Positions 54,257 to 61,658 of a stretch of DNA of 64,000 nucleotides are shown here, in pieces (the stretch's first letter is position 1; each line of letters starts with the position of its first letter). Source of the stretch: Herbaspirillum sp. DW155 (lineage in GTDB: Bacteria; Pseudomonadota; Gammaproteobacteria; Burkholderiales; Burkholderiaceae_D); contig NZ_AP029028.1 in NCBI RefSeq assembly GCF_037076565.1, positions 4,960,001 through 5,024,000 of the forward strand, given 5' to 3'. A program made the translations under genes and the position numbers. Below the pieces are notes generated by a model. The model did no database searches, was not told the origin of the DNA, and saw only the letters and a list, made by a program, of their open reading frames with translations.

Positions 54257-54369
54257 TGTCGAAAATGAGGAGTCTGATGTCGAATCAGAGGCTCCCGATG
54301 TCGAAAATATGGATCCGATTGTCGAATAGACGGAGCCGAATATCGACACCAGTGGAACTCGATGTCGAG
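54257..54369. repeat. Six iterons of 21-22 bp (candidate replication origin)
   Basis: The motif TGTCGAA or a close variant starts at 54257, 54278, 54299, 54320, 54341 (TATCGAC) and 54363 (TGTCGAG): spacings 21, 21, 21, 21 and 22, two helical turns. The first four units also share the preceding GA or GAT. The array ends seven bases before the stop of the TrfA-like gene. Phased repeats beside a Rep gene are the standard design of iteron-controlled theta plasmids. Confidence 0.8.
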
Positions 54370-54375
54370 AGTTAT

Positions 54376-55272
54376 TCACAACCGCTCCCAAACGGCCATC
54401 AGCGCACCATCCCTTGCTTCCTCAAATCGAGCTCTGCCTGCAAAATTTGCCTTCTCTAGAACTTCCATAGCATGCACGAACGCCTCTTTAAACTTTCGCG
54501 TTGGACCGGTGTAACGCAATTTGATTCTTAACCATTCGACCTTCCTCCTTTGCGATGTTTCTGAGGACGACCCGATATAGCTTTGTAATGCTTTAGCCAG
54601 CGATTGATTTCTTCCAAACGACAATCTAGTCTTCCAATCGATACGCACGTATTCATTGTTTTCAAACAGTGCAATCCATCTCGGATCGATTTGAAATGAA
54701 AAAGTCCGATTTCCTTTGGAAAACTCTAAATTGCTGAGGAAATGAAGCGGACCATCGACAGTAATATCGCTCCAGAGGCCATTTGCTAATTTTCTGATGG
54801 TGAATCGCGCATTTTCCAAGGTCTTCAAGACCTGCTCGAGCTGCGCATACTGTCCACCGCCATTTGACTTACCCAGCGCCCTAAGAAAATTAGAGGCTCT
54901 TACCTGCACTCTCTGCCAAGAAGTAGCATAACGAGCCTCGTACATCAACTGCATCCAGGCCTCTTCGTGCACTTCAGTTAGCCAAGTTCCCCAGTAAACA
55001 AGAACGATATTTCCATAAGAAACAAGTGTCTCTCCATCCGCTCTCACCAACCCTCTTTTGGCAGCCTTGCCGAAGAGGCTGGACCTGGCAAAGGCGTTAG
55101 GAATAGCCCGCATTGAACCGTTATTTGGCACCCAAAAGAATTCCTTATGGCACCCGTCTACCATCGCGAGTTTGCCAAAGCGCCTCTTTTTCGTGAGTGC
55201 ATCGTAAGCCTCCTCGAGGCGCTTAGCACTAGGACGACGCGCAGAACCCGATACGATATTAGTGGTCGGCAT
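54376..55272 (-). CDS. TrfA-like plasmid replication initiator
   Basis: 298 residues. The segment SMRAIPNAFARSSLFGKAAKRG strongly resembles the MRAMPNDTARSALF region of TrfA from RK2; the rest follows the family pattern (ETLVSYGNIVLVYWGTWLTEVHEEAWMQL, two winged-helix units, and FSFQIDPRWIALFENNEYVRIDWKTRLSF). TrfA binds iterons as a monomer and loads DnaB helicase. The gene reads toward the integrase, ending seven bases before six iterons. Its presence inside a tRNA-integrated element means the element may replicate after excision. The start overlaps the HTH gene upstream. Confidence 0.8.
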   Translation of the reverse strand: MPTTNIVSGSARRPSAKRLEEAYDALTKKRRFGKLAMVDGCHKEFFWVPNNGSMRAIPNAFARSSLFGKAAKRGLVRADGETLVSYGNIVLVYWGTWLTEVHEEAWMQLMYEARYATSWQRVQVRASNFLRALGKSNGGGQYAQLEQVLKTLENARFTIRKLANGLWSDITVDGPLHFLSNLEFSKGNRTFSFQIDPRWIALFENNEYVRIDWKTRLSFGRNQSLAKALQSYIGSSSETSQRRKVEWLRIKLRYTGPTRKFKEAFVHAMEVLEKANFAGRARFEEARDGALMAVWERL

Positions 55273-55564
55273 GTCGTACCTCCGAAGCCCTGTCCGTAGC
55301 CGCCAATCTAGAATCTAATGCCGGGCCTTTTCTTGGACGCCCTCTCTTGCGAGGTACAAGCAACACTTCAGGCATGACGGCCTTACGTACGTACTGCTGA
55401 AGCCAAGACTCGACATCCTCTGAACGCCAGAGCAAGCGCTTTGTACCAGGTAGACGGCAAATAGGAGGAAGGGATTGCGGGTTGCGCGTTGCATCGCTAC
55501 GAATGCTGGCAACCGACTTATGCAGGAAGACGGCTAGTTGTTCTACAGAGAGTAAATTCTTCAT
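55259..55564 (-). CDS. Small HTH (excisionase/MerR-like) protein with AT-hook-like tail
   Basis: 101 residues from ATG 55564 (MKNLLSVEQLAVFLHKSVASIRSD), an HTH_17-type fold as in excisionases and AlpA-like proteins, followed by ICRLPGTKRLLWRSEDVESWL, where R-F/L-L-W-R-x-x-D-V-x-x-W is the classic helix-2 pattern. The C-terminal PRKRGRPRKGPA resembles an AT-hook. It overlaps the TrfA-like start by 14 bases, so the two are coupled. It may be the excisionase of the element or a regulator of replication. An in-frame longer version (to 55627) is less likely. Confidence 0.7.
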   Translation of the reverse strand: MKNLLSVEQLAVFLHKSVASIRSDATRNPQSLPPICRLPGTKRLLWRSEDVESWLQQYVRKAVMPEVLLVPRKRGRPRKGPALDSRLAATDRASEVRHADH

Positions 55565-56204
55565 GGACGAATGGCTCCGAGCCCATCCAGTTGGATAGGA
55601 TCGAATGAGTCCACGGAGTACGCACAACCTTTCTTTTGATCAGGACTTACGCCAGCAATTGGGGCCTGTCACGTAGCTCAAAGGTCATACGACGGGGTAG
55701 TCCCCCATGTCGCACCCGCTCTCCTAAGACAGACACTCTTGGAATCCAGCCTCACTCTGACTGGTAGTGCCTGCCTCACGGCGATTGCCTTTCGGCATCC
55801 TTTCTAGCCTCCGCCATTCCGTTTCAGGCAGAGGGTTACTGAACGACCAACACTTTCCTCGGTTCTTGGAGCAACCTCTTGAGCGCAAATCGTAAGGTCA
55901 CATATTTTTGTATCGAGGAGAAATGCTCTCAGCGCGATTGGTTGCAATATTACACGATGGAAATGCAATCTTGTGCGCTAAATCAAATAGCAAACACACC
56001 GTGGCTGTGCCAATGCAAGAAAGGAAACTAGACTTACGCCTGTGCGATGTTTAGCAATGAATGCCAGTCTGGTGGCCGCTATTGTGATTTTTATGCGACT
56101 GCGCTGGCACAAAAATGGCACATCCAGTGTGCCAAATTATGCGATTTATCGCTAAACAAAGCTTAGGATTGCGTAACGCAACCCATTGTATTGAAAGGGA
56201 AATT
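55565..56204. other. Non-coding right part of the integrated element
   Basis: About 640 bases between the HTH gene and the tRNA. No frame looks coding and I recognise no RNA. The promoter of the HTH-trfA pair and the recombination arm sites of the integrase could lie here; I see no convincing direct repeats apart from the attachment site itself. Confidence 0.4.
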
Positions 56205-56280
56205 TGGCGCGGCTGGCGGGGATCGAACCCACGACCCTTGGCTTCGGAGGCCAATACTCTATCCACTGAGCTACAGCCGC
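56205..56280 (-). tRNA. tRNA-Arg(CCG)
   Basis: 76 nt. Acceptor stem GCGGCTG/CAGCCGC (56280-56274 with 56215-56209), discriminator G, encoded CCA (56207-56205), TA at positions 8-9, D stem GCTC/GAGT-like, anticodon loop CTCCGAA with anticodon CCG at 56247-56245, and T loop TTCGATC. The 3' part from the anticodon stem to CCA lies within the 48-bp repeat shared with 48229-48276, so the tRNA was rebuilt by the element when it integrated. It reads CGG codons. Confidence 0.95.
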
Positions 56281-56538
56281 GCTGAATCGGGGCGAACCCC
56301 GGAAAGGCCTGAAGGATACCGTCTTTCCTGCGGGACGTCCATGGCGCTGGCGGTTTTTCCGTGTCAAACGGAAAGCATTGTGACTATAATCAAGAGTTCG
56401 GCGAGAGAGCGCAATGACAGCCCTGCCTGATCCTGGTACCACGCAATGCCCGGCCAGACGGCCATCAGCGATGAGGCGATACAAAGGGAACCGACGTTTT
56501 CCGCCCCAATTTCGAGGAAACATTACGGAGGGACGCCA

Positions 56539-57099
56539 ATGAGCTCAGCTCAGCATGAACACGAGTCGGCAATCAAGACTCCCAAGCAATTGATCGCAGC
56601 CGTGGTCGCAGGTTTTATGGTCCCCATCGTGTGCATCGTGCTGCTGGTGCAGTACGTGACCAATGGCCAGAAGACCGGTGCCGGCTCCGACAGCCAGACG
56701 CCCGAGATGATCGCGGCACGCATCAAACCCGTTTCCGACGATGGCTTCACCTTCCGGGATGCCAATGGTCCCAAGCAACTGCTCTCCGGTGAAGAAATCT
56801 ACAAGACCACCTGCTCGGCCTGTCACAGTGCCGGTGTGGCCGGCGCCCCCAAGGTCGGCGACGCCGCCGCCTGGCAGGCCCGCATCGCGCAAGGCTATGA
56901 CACCCTGGTCTCGCACGCCATCAACGGCCTGCGCGCCATGCCCGCCAAGGGCGGCAACCCGGATCTGGATGACGTCGAGATCCAGCGCACCGTGGTCTAC
57001 ATGGCCAACCAGTCCGGCGCCAAGTTCAAGGAACCCGAAGTGAAGGCCCCGGCCGCCGCCGACGGCGCTGCACCGGCGGCAGACGCAGCCGCCAAGTAA
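56539..57099 (+). CDS. Membrane-anchored cytochrome c (c5-like)
   Basis: 186 residues from ATG 56539, with GGAGGG upstream. An uncleaved N-terminal helix (LIAAVVAGFMVPIVCIVLLVQYV) anchors it; one heme site reads TTCSACHSAG (CxxCH) near residue 95, and the distal methionine is probably in GLRAMPAKGG. The tail is rich in Ala, Pro and Asp. Single-heme c5-type cytochromes carry electrons in the periplasm. The upstream in-frame extension overlaps the tRNA side and is not used. Confidence 0.88.
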   Translation: MSSAQHEHESAIKTPKQLIAAVVAGFMVPIVCIVLLVQYVTNGQKTGAGSDSQTPEMIAARIKPVSDDGFTFRDANGPKQLLSGEEIYKTTCSACHSAGVAGAPKVGDAAAWQARIAQGYDTLVSHAINGLRAMPAKGGNPDLDDVEIQRTVVYMANQSGAKFKEPEVKAPAAADGAAPAADAAAK

Positions 57100-57137
57100 G
57101 CCTGATTCCCGGCCATCCGGCCAACAGGTCAGCTCAA

Positions 57138-57168
57138 AAAAATCCCCGGACAAAATCCGGGGATTTTT
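57138..57168 (+). terminator. Bidirectional rho-independent terminator
   Basis: Perfect 13-bp stem (57138-57150 with 57156-57168), loop CAAAA, T run on the plus strand after the cytochrome gene and, by symmetry, on the minus strand after the OmpA-like gene. Confidence 0.88.
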
Positions 57169-57274
57169 ACATTTCCGTTCAGCTTCGATGAGGGCGCATT
57201 GCCGGTCGCTCGCCCTGCAGGCTTCTCCAGATGCGCCCGCCTTGCCGGCGCACCGGAGAATCCTTCATATCGCC

Positions 57275-57985
57275 TCAATAGCGCTGTGGCGGGGGCGGCG
57301 GATAGCCACCCGGTGCCTGCTGCACCGGTGCGGCGGCCTGCTGCTCGGCCACGAAGATTTCGACGCGACGGTTCTTGGCACGGTTGGCATCGCTGGTGTT
57401 GGGCACCAGCGGCTCATGCGATCCACGGCCCATGATGCTGAAGCGGCTGGCAGCCACGCCACGCGCGCTCAGGTAATCGCGGGTACGGGCGGCGCGCTGT
57501 TGCGAGAGCGGATCGTTGATGGCATCGCTGCCGGTGTTGTCGGTGTGGCCCACGATGGTGACGGTGGTGGCCGGGTTCTCCACCAGGGTGGCAGCGAAGC
57601 GGTCCAGCACCGGTCGCATCTCCGGCTTGATGTCGGCGCGGCCGGTATCGAAGGAGATGTCGCTGGGGATTTCCAGCTTCAGGCGATTGTCGGCCGTCTG
57701 GGTGACTTGCACGCCGGTGCCCTGGGTGGCTTGTTCCATGGCGCGTTTCTGGTTTTCCATGCGGTTGGACCAGATGTTGCCGGCCACTGCGCCGATGGCA
57801 CCGCCAATGGCCGCGCCACCCAGCGCGCGTCCGCCTCCGCCACCGCCCGTGGCCGCGCCGATGATGCCGCCCAGGCCCGCGCCAATGCCGGCGCCGGTGG
57901 CCGTGCCACGCTGGGTCTCGCTCATGTCGGCACAGCCGGAGAGCGCCAGTACGCCGACGATTGCTGCAATCGAGATTTTCTTCAT
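57275..57985 (-). CDS. OmpA-family lipoprotein with glycine-zipper region
   Basis: 236 residues. Lipoprotein signal with lipobox LSGC (Cys18). Residues 25-75 are a glycine-zipper (GAGIGAGLGGIIGAATGGGGGG), then an OmpA C-terminal domain with ISFDTGRADIKPEMRPVLDRFAATL, TIVGHTDNTGSDAINDPLSQQRA and NRRVEIFV, which binds peptidoglycan. This is the YiaD/YfiB-like layout. The C-terminus is Pro/Gln-rich. It anchors the outer membrane to the wall. Convergent with the cytochrome gene across a shared terminator. Confidence 0.88.
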   Translation of the reverse strand: MKKISIAAIVGVLALSGCADMSETQRGTATGAGIGAGLGGIIGAATGGGGGGRALGGAAIGGAIGAVAGNIWSNRMENQKRAMEQATQGTGVQVTQTADNRLKLEIPSDISFDTGRADIKPEMRPVLDRFAATLVENPATTVTIVGHTDNTGSDAINDPLSQQRAARTRDYLSARGVAASRFSIMGRGSHEPLVPNTSDANRAKNRRVEIFVAEQQAAAPVQQAPGGYPPPPPQRY

Positions 57986-58102
57986 GTCATGTCCTTTCTT
58001 GCCTTCTCAGTCTTGTTGTCCTGGCCAGGGGCCGGTGTGCTTCAGAGCGCACTGGAGGCGATATGTTCCTGCCGCGCTTGCCCAACCTGTAACCATGAAT
58101 GA

Positions 58103-58131
58103 CAAAGGCACCCGGAATTCCGGATGCCTTT
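58103..58131 (-). terminator. Possible terminator hairpin after the gene at 58183
   Basis: Inverted repeat AAAGGCAnCCGGAATTCCGGnTGCCTTT around a GAATTC centre, with one mismatch; the minus-strand end reads CCTTTGTC, a weak T run. Confidence 0.4.
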
Positions 58132-58182
58132 GCGGGAACATCATGGCCAGTCATATCACCTCGACTGGCCGTCATGATCTGC

Positions 58183-58623
58183 TCAATCCGGCTCGGCCGG
58201 GCCTTGCGGTGCTGCAGCGTCATCCGGTGCTGCCGAATCGCTGCGGCCACCGCGCTGGCTGACGTAATACGCCAGACCGCCCACAGCCGCGATCACGCCA
58301 CCCATCAGCAAGGGCTTGCGCAGCCAGCGGCGCGACAACAGCGAGGCGCCCGTCATCAGCAGCGGCGTCACCGTCTGCAGGTTGAGATTGCCCAGCCCGC
58401 CGGAGGTGAGCGACTTGATCGACTGGACCGTCCTGCCACCGCCAAAAAGCGACGCGGCAAAATGGCCCACCCGGCTCAAGGCGCCCTTGGCCAGCGACTC
58501 GGCGCTCAGGTTCTCGCGCACCACTTCGCGCGCTTCCATCACGCCAAGCCGGTACAGCGCGCCTTGCGCAAGTACCTTGCGCTTGCGTTCCTCATGGGTC
58601 ATGCCCTGGTCCTGATCGCTCAT
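58183..58623 (-). CDS. Hypothetical protein, third gene of a YqjD/YqjE-type set
   Basis: 146 residues. The N-terminal half is charged (MSDQDQGMTHEERKRKVLAQGALYRLGVMEAR); a hydrophobic segment near residues 103-118 (KPLLMGGVIAAVGGLAYYVS) could cross the membrane; the C-terminus is acidic. I do not recognise the family. It follows the DUF1469-type and DUF883-type genes on the same strand, 39 bases away, so it is probably part of the same stress-related envelope operon. Confidence 0.7.
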   Translation of the reverse strand: MSDQDQGMTHEERKRKVLAQGALYRLGVMEAREVVRENLSAESLAKGALSRVGHFAASLFGGGRTVQSIKSLTSGGLGNLNLQTVTPLLMTGASLLSRRWLRKPLLMGGVIAAVGGLAYYVSQRGGRSDSAAPDDAAAPQGPAEPD

Positions 58624-58662
58624 GCCGTCCTCATTTAACCGGGAAAAATGGCGCTGGCCGCA

Positions 58663-59061
58663 TCACAAGAGCGCATCGCGGTCCTTGCGCAGTTCGCTCA
58701 TGGTCTGCGGCAGGGACAGCTTGCCCTGCATCAGCACCGAACGGGCATACCACACCAGGCCCACGGTCGCCGCGCTGAAGACGAAGCCCAGCAGCGCCAG
58801 GATCCGCCAGCCCCAGGTATCCCAGGCCAGCATGACGATCAACACCGACCAGAAGGCGATGGCGAACCACAGCGCGACAGCGGCCAGCACGAAGATGACG
58901 GCGAAGCGGACCAGGTTGGCGCCGATCTCCGACATCTCCAGCGAAGCCAGTTCGATGCGGCTGATGATGAGGCCCAGCAAGTTCTTGGCCAGGCCCAGCA
59001 GGCCCGCCGTCAGGCCGGGGTGGGCGGCCGGTGGCGGGCCTTCCTTGTGGGGAGTCGCCAT
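58663..59061 (-). CDS. YqjE-like phage holin family membrane protein (DUF1469)
   Basis: 132 residues with two long hydrophobic helices (LVRFAVIFVLAAVALWFAIAF and ILALLGFVFSAATVGLVWYA), preceded by LGLAKNLLGLIISRIELASLEMSE, the N-terminal motif of YqjE-type proteins. The name holin is by family label; no phage genes are nearby. ATG 59061 (MATPHKEGPPP) was chosen; the upstream frame overlaps the DUF883 gene. It normally follows a yqjD-like gene, as here. Confidence 0.8.
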   Translation of the reverse strand: MATPHKEGPPPAAHPGLTAGLLGLAKNLLGLIISRIELASLEMSEIGANLVRFAVIFVLAAVALWFAIAFWSVLIVMLAWDTWGWRILALLGFVFSAATVGLVWYARSVLMQGKLSLPQTMSELRKDRDALL

Positions 59062-59069
59062 CGGGCAGC

Positions 59070-59378
59070 TTACTTGCTGCGGCCGATGACCAGGCCCACC
59101 AGCAGGCCCAGGCCGGCCGAGATGGCCACGGCGCGCCACGGGTTCTCATGCACGTAGTCGTCGGTCTTGGCGGCGACTTCCTTGCCCTTCTCGATGGCGG
59201 CAGCCTGGGCGTTCTGGGCGGCTTCGGCCGCGGCTTCCAGCAGGGTCAGGCCGCGCGCGCGCAGCTCGTCAGCCTTTTCGCCCGTGGCGGCGGCGGCTTC
59301 GGCGAACAATGCCTGGGCGTCCTTGACCAGCGTCTTCATATCGTTGCGAACGGTCTTCAGTGCGGGGGATTGGGGCAT
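59070..59378 (-). CDS. DUF883 family protein (YqjD/ElaB type)
   Basis: 102 residues from ATG 59378, with AGGAG upstream on the coding strand. An amphipathic Ala-rich helix (VKDAQALFAEAAAATGEKADELRARG) leads to the C-terminal membrane segment VHENPWRAVAISAGLGLLVGLVIGRSK, whose V-x-E-N-P-W-x-A motif marks the family. E. coli YqjD and ElaB attach ribosomes to the membrane in stationary phase. First gene of a three-gene set. Confidence 0.88.
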   Translation of the reverse strand: MPQSPALKTVRNDMKTLVKDAQALFAEAAAATGEKADELRARGLTLLEAAAEAAQNAQAAAIEKGKEVAAKTDDYVHENPWRAVAISAGLGLLVGLVIGRSK

Positions 59379-59594
59379 GTAAATTCTCCTTGTTTGCCGA
59401 TGATGAAAAAGACGAGAAGGTCGCCGCTCCCTGAATGCAGTGCTGCGTTGCGACGACCTGTTGATTCTACAGAGTCCGCAAGCACGCGGATAGCGCATTG
59501 CGGCTTTGCTGCAGTGGCGATGCAGAAGGCTTGCGCCAGCGCAAAGAAGATTCGATGACGCTGGCGGACTTAGGTTCCGGCCAATCCGACAGGA

Positions 59595-60758
59595 TCAGAA
59601 ACGGGTTTCGCGCGCTGCCCGCAAGAAACTGTCCAGTATAGGCGTACAGTCGAGCAGTTCAGGGCCACCGGCACGGTGGAATTCCGGGTGCCACTGCAAG
59701 CCCATCACGAAGGGCGCCTTGCGGTAACGGATGGCTTCGACGATCTGGTCAGGCCCCGACACCGCCTCCACCGACAGATCCCGCCCCAGTTGATGGACGG
59801 CCTGATGGTGGATCGAATTGACCAGGGCATGCTCGGTCTTGACCATGCCCGCCAGCGACGACCCCTGCGGGAAGTGCAGCGTGTGGTAGTTGCTGTCGTA
59901 CTGGTCATTGACGTGCGCAATGGCGGTGGGCACATCGGAAGCGATGTCCTGATAGAGCGTCCCGCCAAAGGCCACGTTGATCAGCTGGCAGCCACGGCAG
60001 ATGCCCAGCACCGGCTTGCCGGCCTCGATGAATTCATGCAGCAGTTCCAGTTCGTACATGTCGCGCACGCGGTCGCCGCTCCATTCGGGCCGGGTCGCGG
60101 CCTGTGCATAGCTTTGCGGCGAGACATCGGCGCCCCCCTGCAGCACCAGGCCATCCAGGTGCTTCGCATAATCGCGCAGGCGGATATTGCTGGGATGGAC
60201 CAGGCCATTGGTATTGACCGTCGGGATCATGAACACCAGCACGTCACGCGACATCACCCATTGCGCAATCGACTCTTCCAGATACTGCAGGGTCTTGCTG
60301 CGCAAGCCCTTGGCACCGCTCTCGGGATGGAAGATGCGCGCCGACACGCCGATCTTGAGCGTGCGCTGCATGACGCGGCGGCCGGCCTTGTCCGACAGCT
60401 GGCGCAGACGCGCCGTCAGGAAGCGCCAGGTCTGCGCCCACGGAGCGTCGCCGGCATGATGCGGCGGCGGCACCGAGGTATAGGGGCTGTGCTGCGCCTG
60501 GCCGGCACTCTGGGCCTGGGCGGCCTCGGCAGAGGACTGCGCCCCCGGTGCCGGCTGGGGCGGGGTAGTCGGGGTGGTGGGTGTGGTCGCCGTCGGCGTC
60601 GCTGCTACCACCTTGGTAGCAGATGCGGCGGGCGGCTGATCGGGTTGCTGGGAGGCAGCCGGCGCACCGGAGGCGTCGGCTGACACGGGCTTGGCCGGCA
60701 CCGCCCCCGGGGTACGGTCTGGCGGCAGGTTGGCTTCAGAATCTTGGATGTCGGACAT
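59595..60758 (-). CDS. Class I glutamine amidotransferase-like hydrolase (PuuD/peptidase C26 type) with a long Pro/Ala N-terminus
   Basis: 387 residues. Residues 1-130 are low-complexity Pro, Ala, Thr and Gln; the domain begins RTLKIGVSARIFHPESGAKGL near residue 139. Catalytic motifs are GKPVLGICRGCQLINVAFGG (nucleophile Cys) and VMGLQWHPEFH (His and Glu). The family hydrolyses gamma-glutamyl-GABA and similar gamma-glutamyl compounds. PuuD is about 250 residues; the N-terminal extension here is unusual. No putrescine genes are adjacent, so the substrate is uncertain. Confidence 0.8.
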   Translation of the reverse strand: MSDIQDSEANLPPDRTPGAVPAKPVSADASGAPAASQQPDQPPAASATKVVAATPTATTPTTPTTPPQPAPGAQSSAEAAQAQSAGQAQHSPYTSVPPPHHAGDAPWAQTWRFLTARLRQLSDKAGRRVMQRTLKIGVSARIFHPESGAKGLRSKTLQYLEESIAQWVMSRDVLVFMIPTVNTNGLVHPSNIRLRDYAKHLDGLVLQGGADVSPQSYAQAATRPEWSGDRVRDMYELELLHEFIEAGKPVLGICRGCQLINVAFGGTLYQDIASDVPTAIAHVNDQYDSNYHTLHFPQGSSLAGMVKTEHALVNSIHHQAVHQLGRDLSVEAVSGPDQIVEAIRYRKAPFVMGLQWHPEFHRAGGPELLDCTPILDSFLRAARETRF

Positions 60759-61061
60759 GGCTGCTATAGGTAGTCAGAATGAACTGCGACGAGTGCCGCC
60801 GTCGGCACACAGGCCGGCGATGGCGCGACGGGGCCCGGGAAGTGGCTGAGTATAAGCGCATTGCCCGGCTTTGGACACCCGCCGGGAGAGCAGCCCTCGA
60901 TCAGTTTCATCCAAGCCGGCCGCCGCGCTTTCGTGGCACACTCCTTTCCCTCTTCAGGGCAGACAGCATCAGGGCCATGCATGTTCCGGCCATTTACACC
61001 CGAGTACACCCGAGTACCACCTGTCCGCCCTGCCGCCGCCCACATTACCTGCGCCACTACC

Positions 61062-61583
61062 ATGTCCAAGGTCCTGATCCTGTATGCCCATCCCGCCGCC
61101 GAGCTCTCGCGCACCAATCGCCTGATGCTGGAAGCGGCCGCCCGCCTGCCCGATGTGACCGTGCATGATCTCTACGAGCACTACCCCGATTTCCACATCG
61201 ATGTCGAACACGAACAGCAACTGCTGAGCCAGGCCGAGCTGATCGTGATGCAACATCCCATCCACTGGTACAGCATGCCGCCCCTGCAGAAGGAGTGGCT
61301 GGACCGCGTGCTGGCGCGCGGCTGGGCCTTCGGCCACGATGGTCACGCGCTGCAGGGAAAGCGCTTCTGGCTGGTGGTATCCACGGGTGGCGAAACAGCG
61401 TCCTACCAGAGCACGGGCCGCCACGGCCATCCCTTCGCCGACTTCCTGCCGCCCTACCAGCAGACCGCACGCCTGTGCGGCATGCAGTGGGTGGAACCGC
61501 TGATCCTGCATGGCGCCCATCACGTGCCGCCGGTCCAATTCCAGCGCCATGTTGAGCGCTACCTGGAGGGCTTGCAGGCATGA
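61062..61583 (+). CDS. KefF-like NAD(P)H oxidoreductase
   Basis: A 173-residue flavodoxin-fold quinone reductase-like protein: KVLILYAHPAAELSRTNRLML, LIVMQHPIHWYSMPPLQKEWLDRVLARGWAFG and TGGETASYQ are typical of KefF/KefG and MdaB-like proteins. KefF is a cytoplasmic partner needed for full activity of the KefC antiporter. ATG 61062 follows the family start. The KefC-type gene begins 75 bases downstream on the same strand, which strongly supports this role. Confidence 0.85.
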   Translation: MSKVLILYAHPAAELSRTNRLMLEAAARLPDVTVHDLYEHYPDFHIDVEHEQQLLSQAELIVMQHPIHWYSMPPLQKEWLDRVLARGWAFGHDGHALQGKRFWLVVSTGGETASYQSTGRHGHPFADFLPPYQQTARLCGMQWVEPLILHGAHHVPPVQFQRHVERYLEGLQA

Positions 61584-61658
61584 GGCCCCGCTCCGATTTC
61601 GCGCCCGTCTTCACGCTGCGCCCTGCTCTTTTCCGCCATCACCCTACCGGACCTCGCC

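Noticed and set aside
54257..54369. Possible short CRISPR array
   Set aside because: The conserved unit is only about 7-9 bases with a 21-bp period, far too short for repeats and spacers, and there are no cas genes; iterons explain it.
54101..54391. Serine-rich 96-residue frame on the minus strand
   Set aside because: Its sequence is generated by the 21-bp iterons; it has no ribosome site and overlaps the rep gene end.
58663..59061. Phage holin indicating a prophage
   Set aside because: The family name is historical; the gene sits with a YqjD-type gene and no phage genes are nearby.
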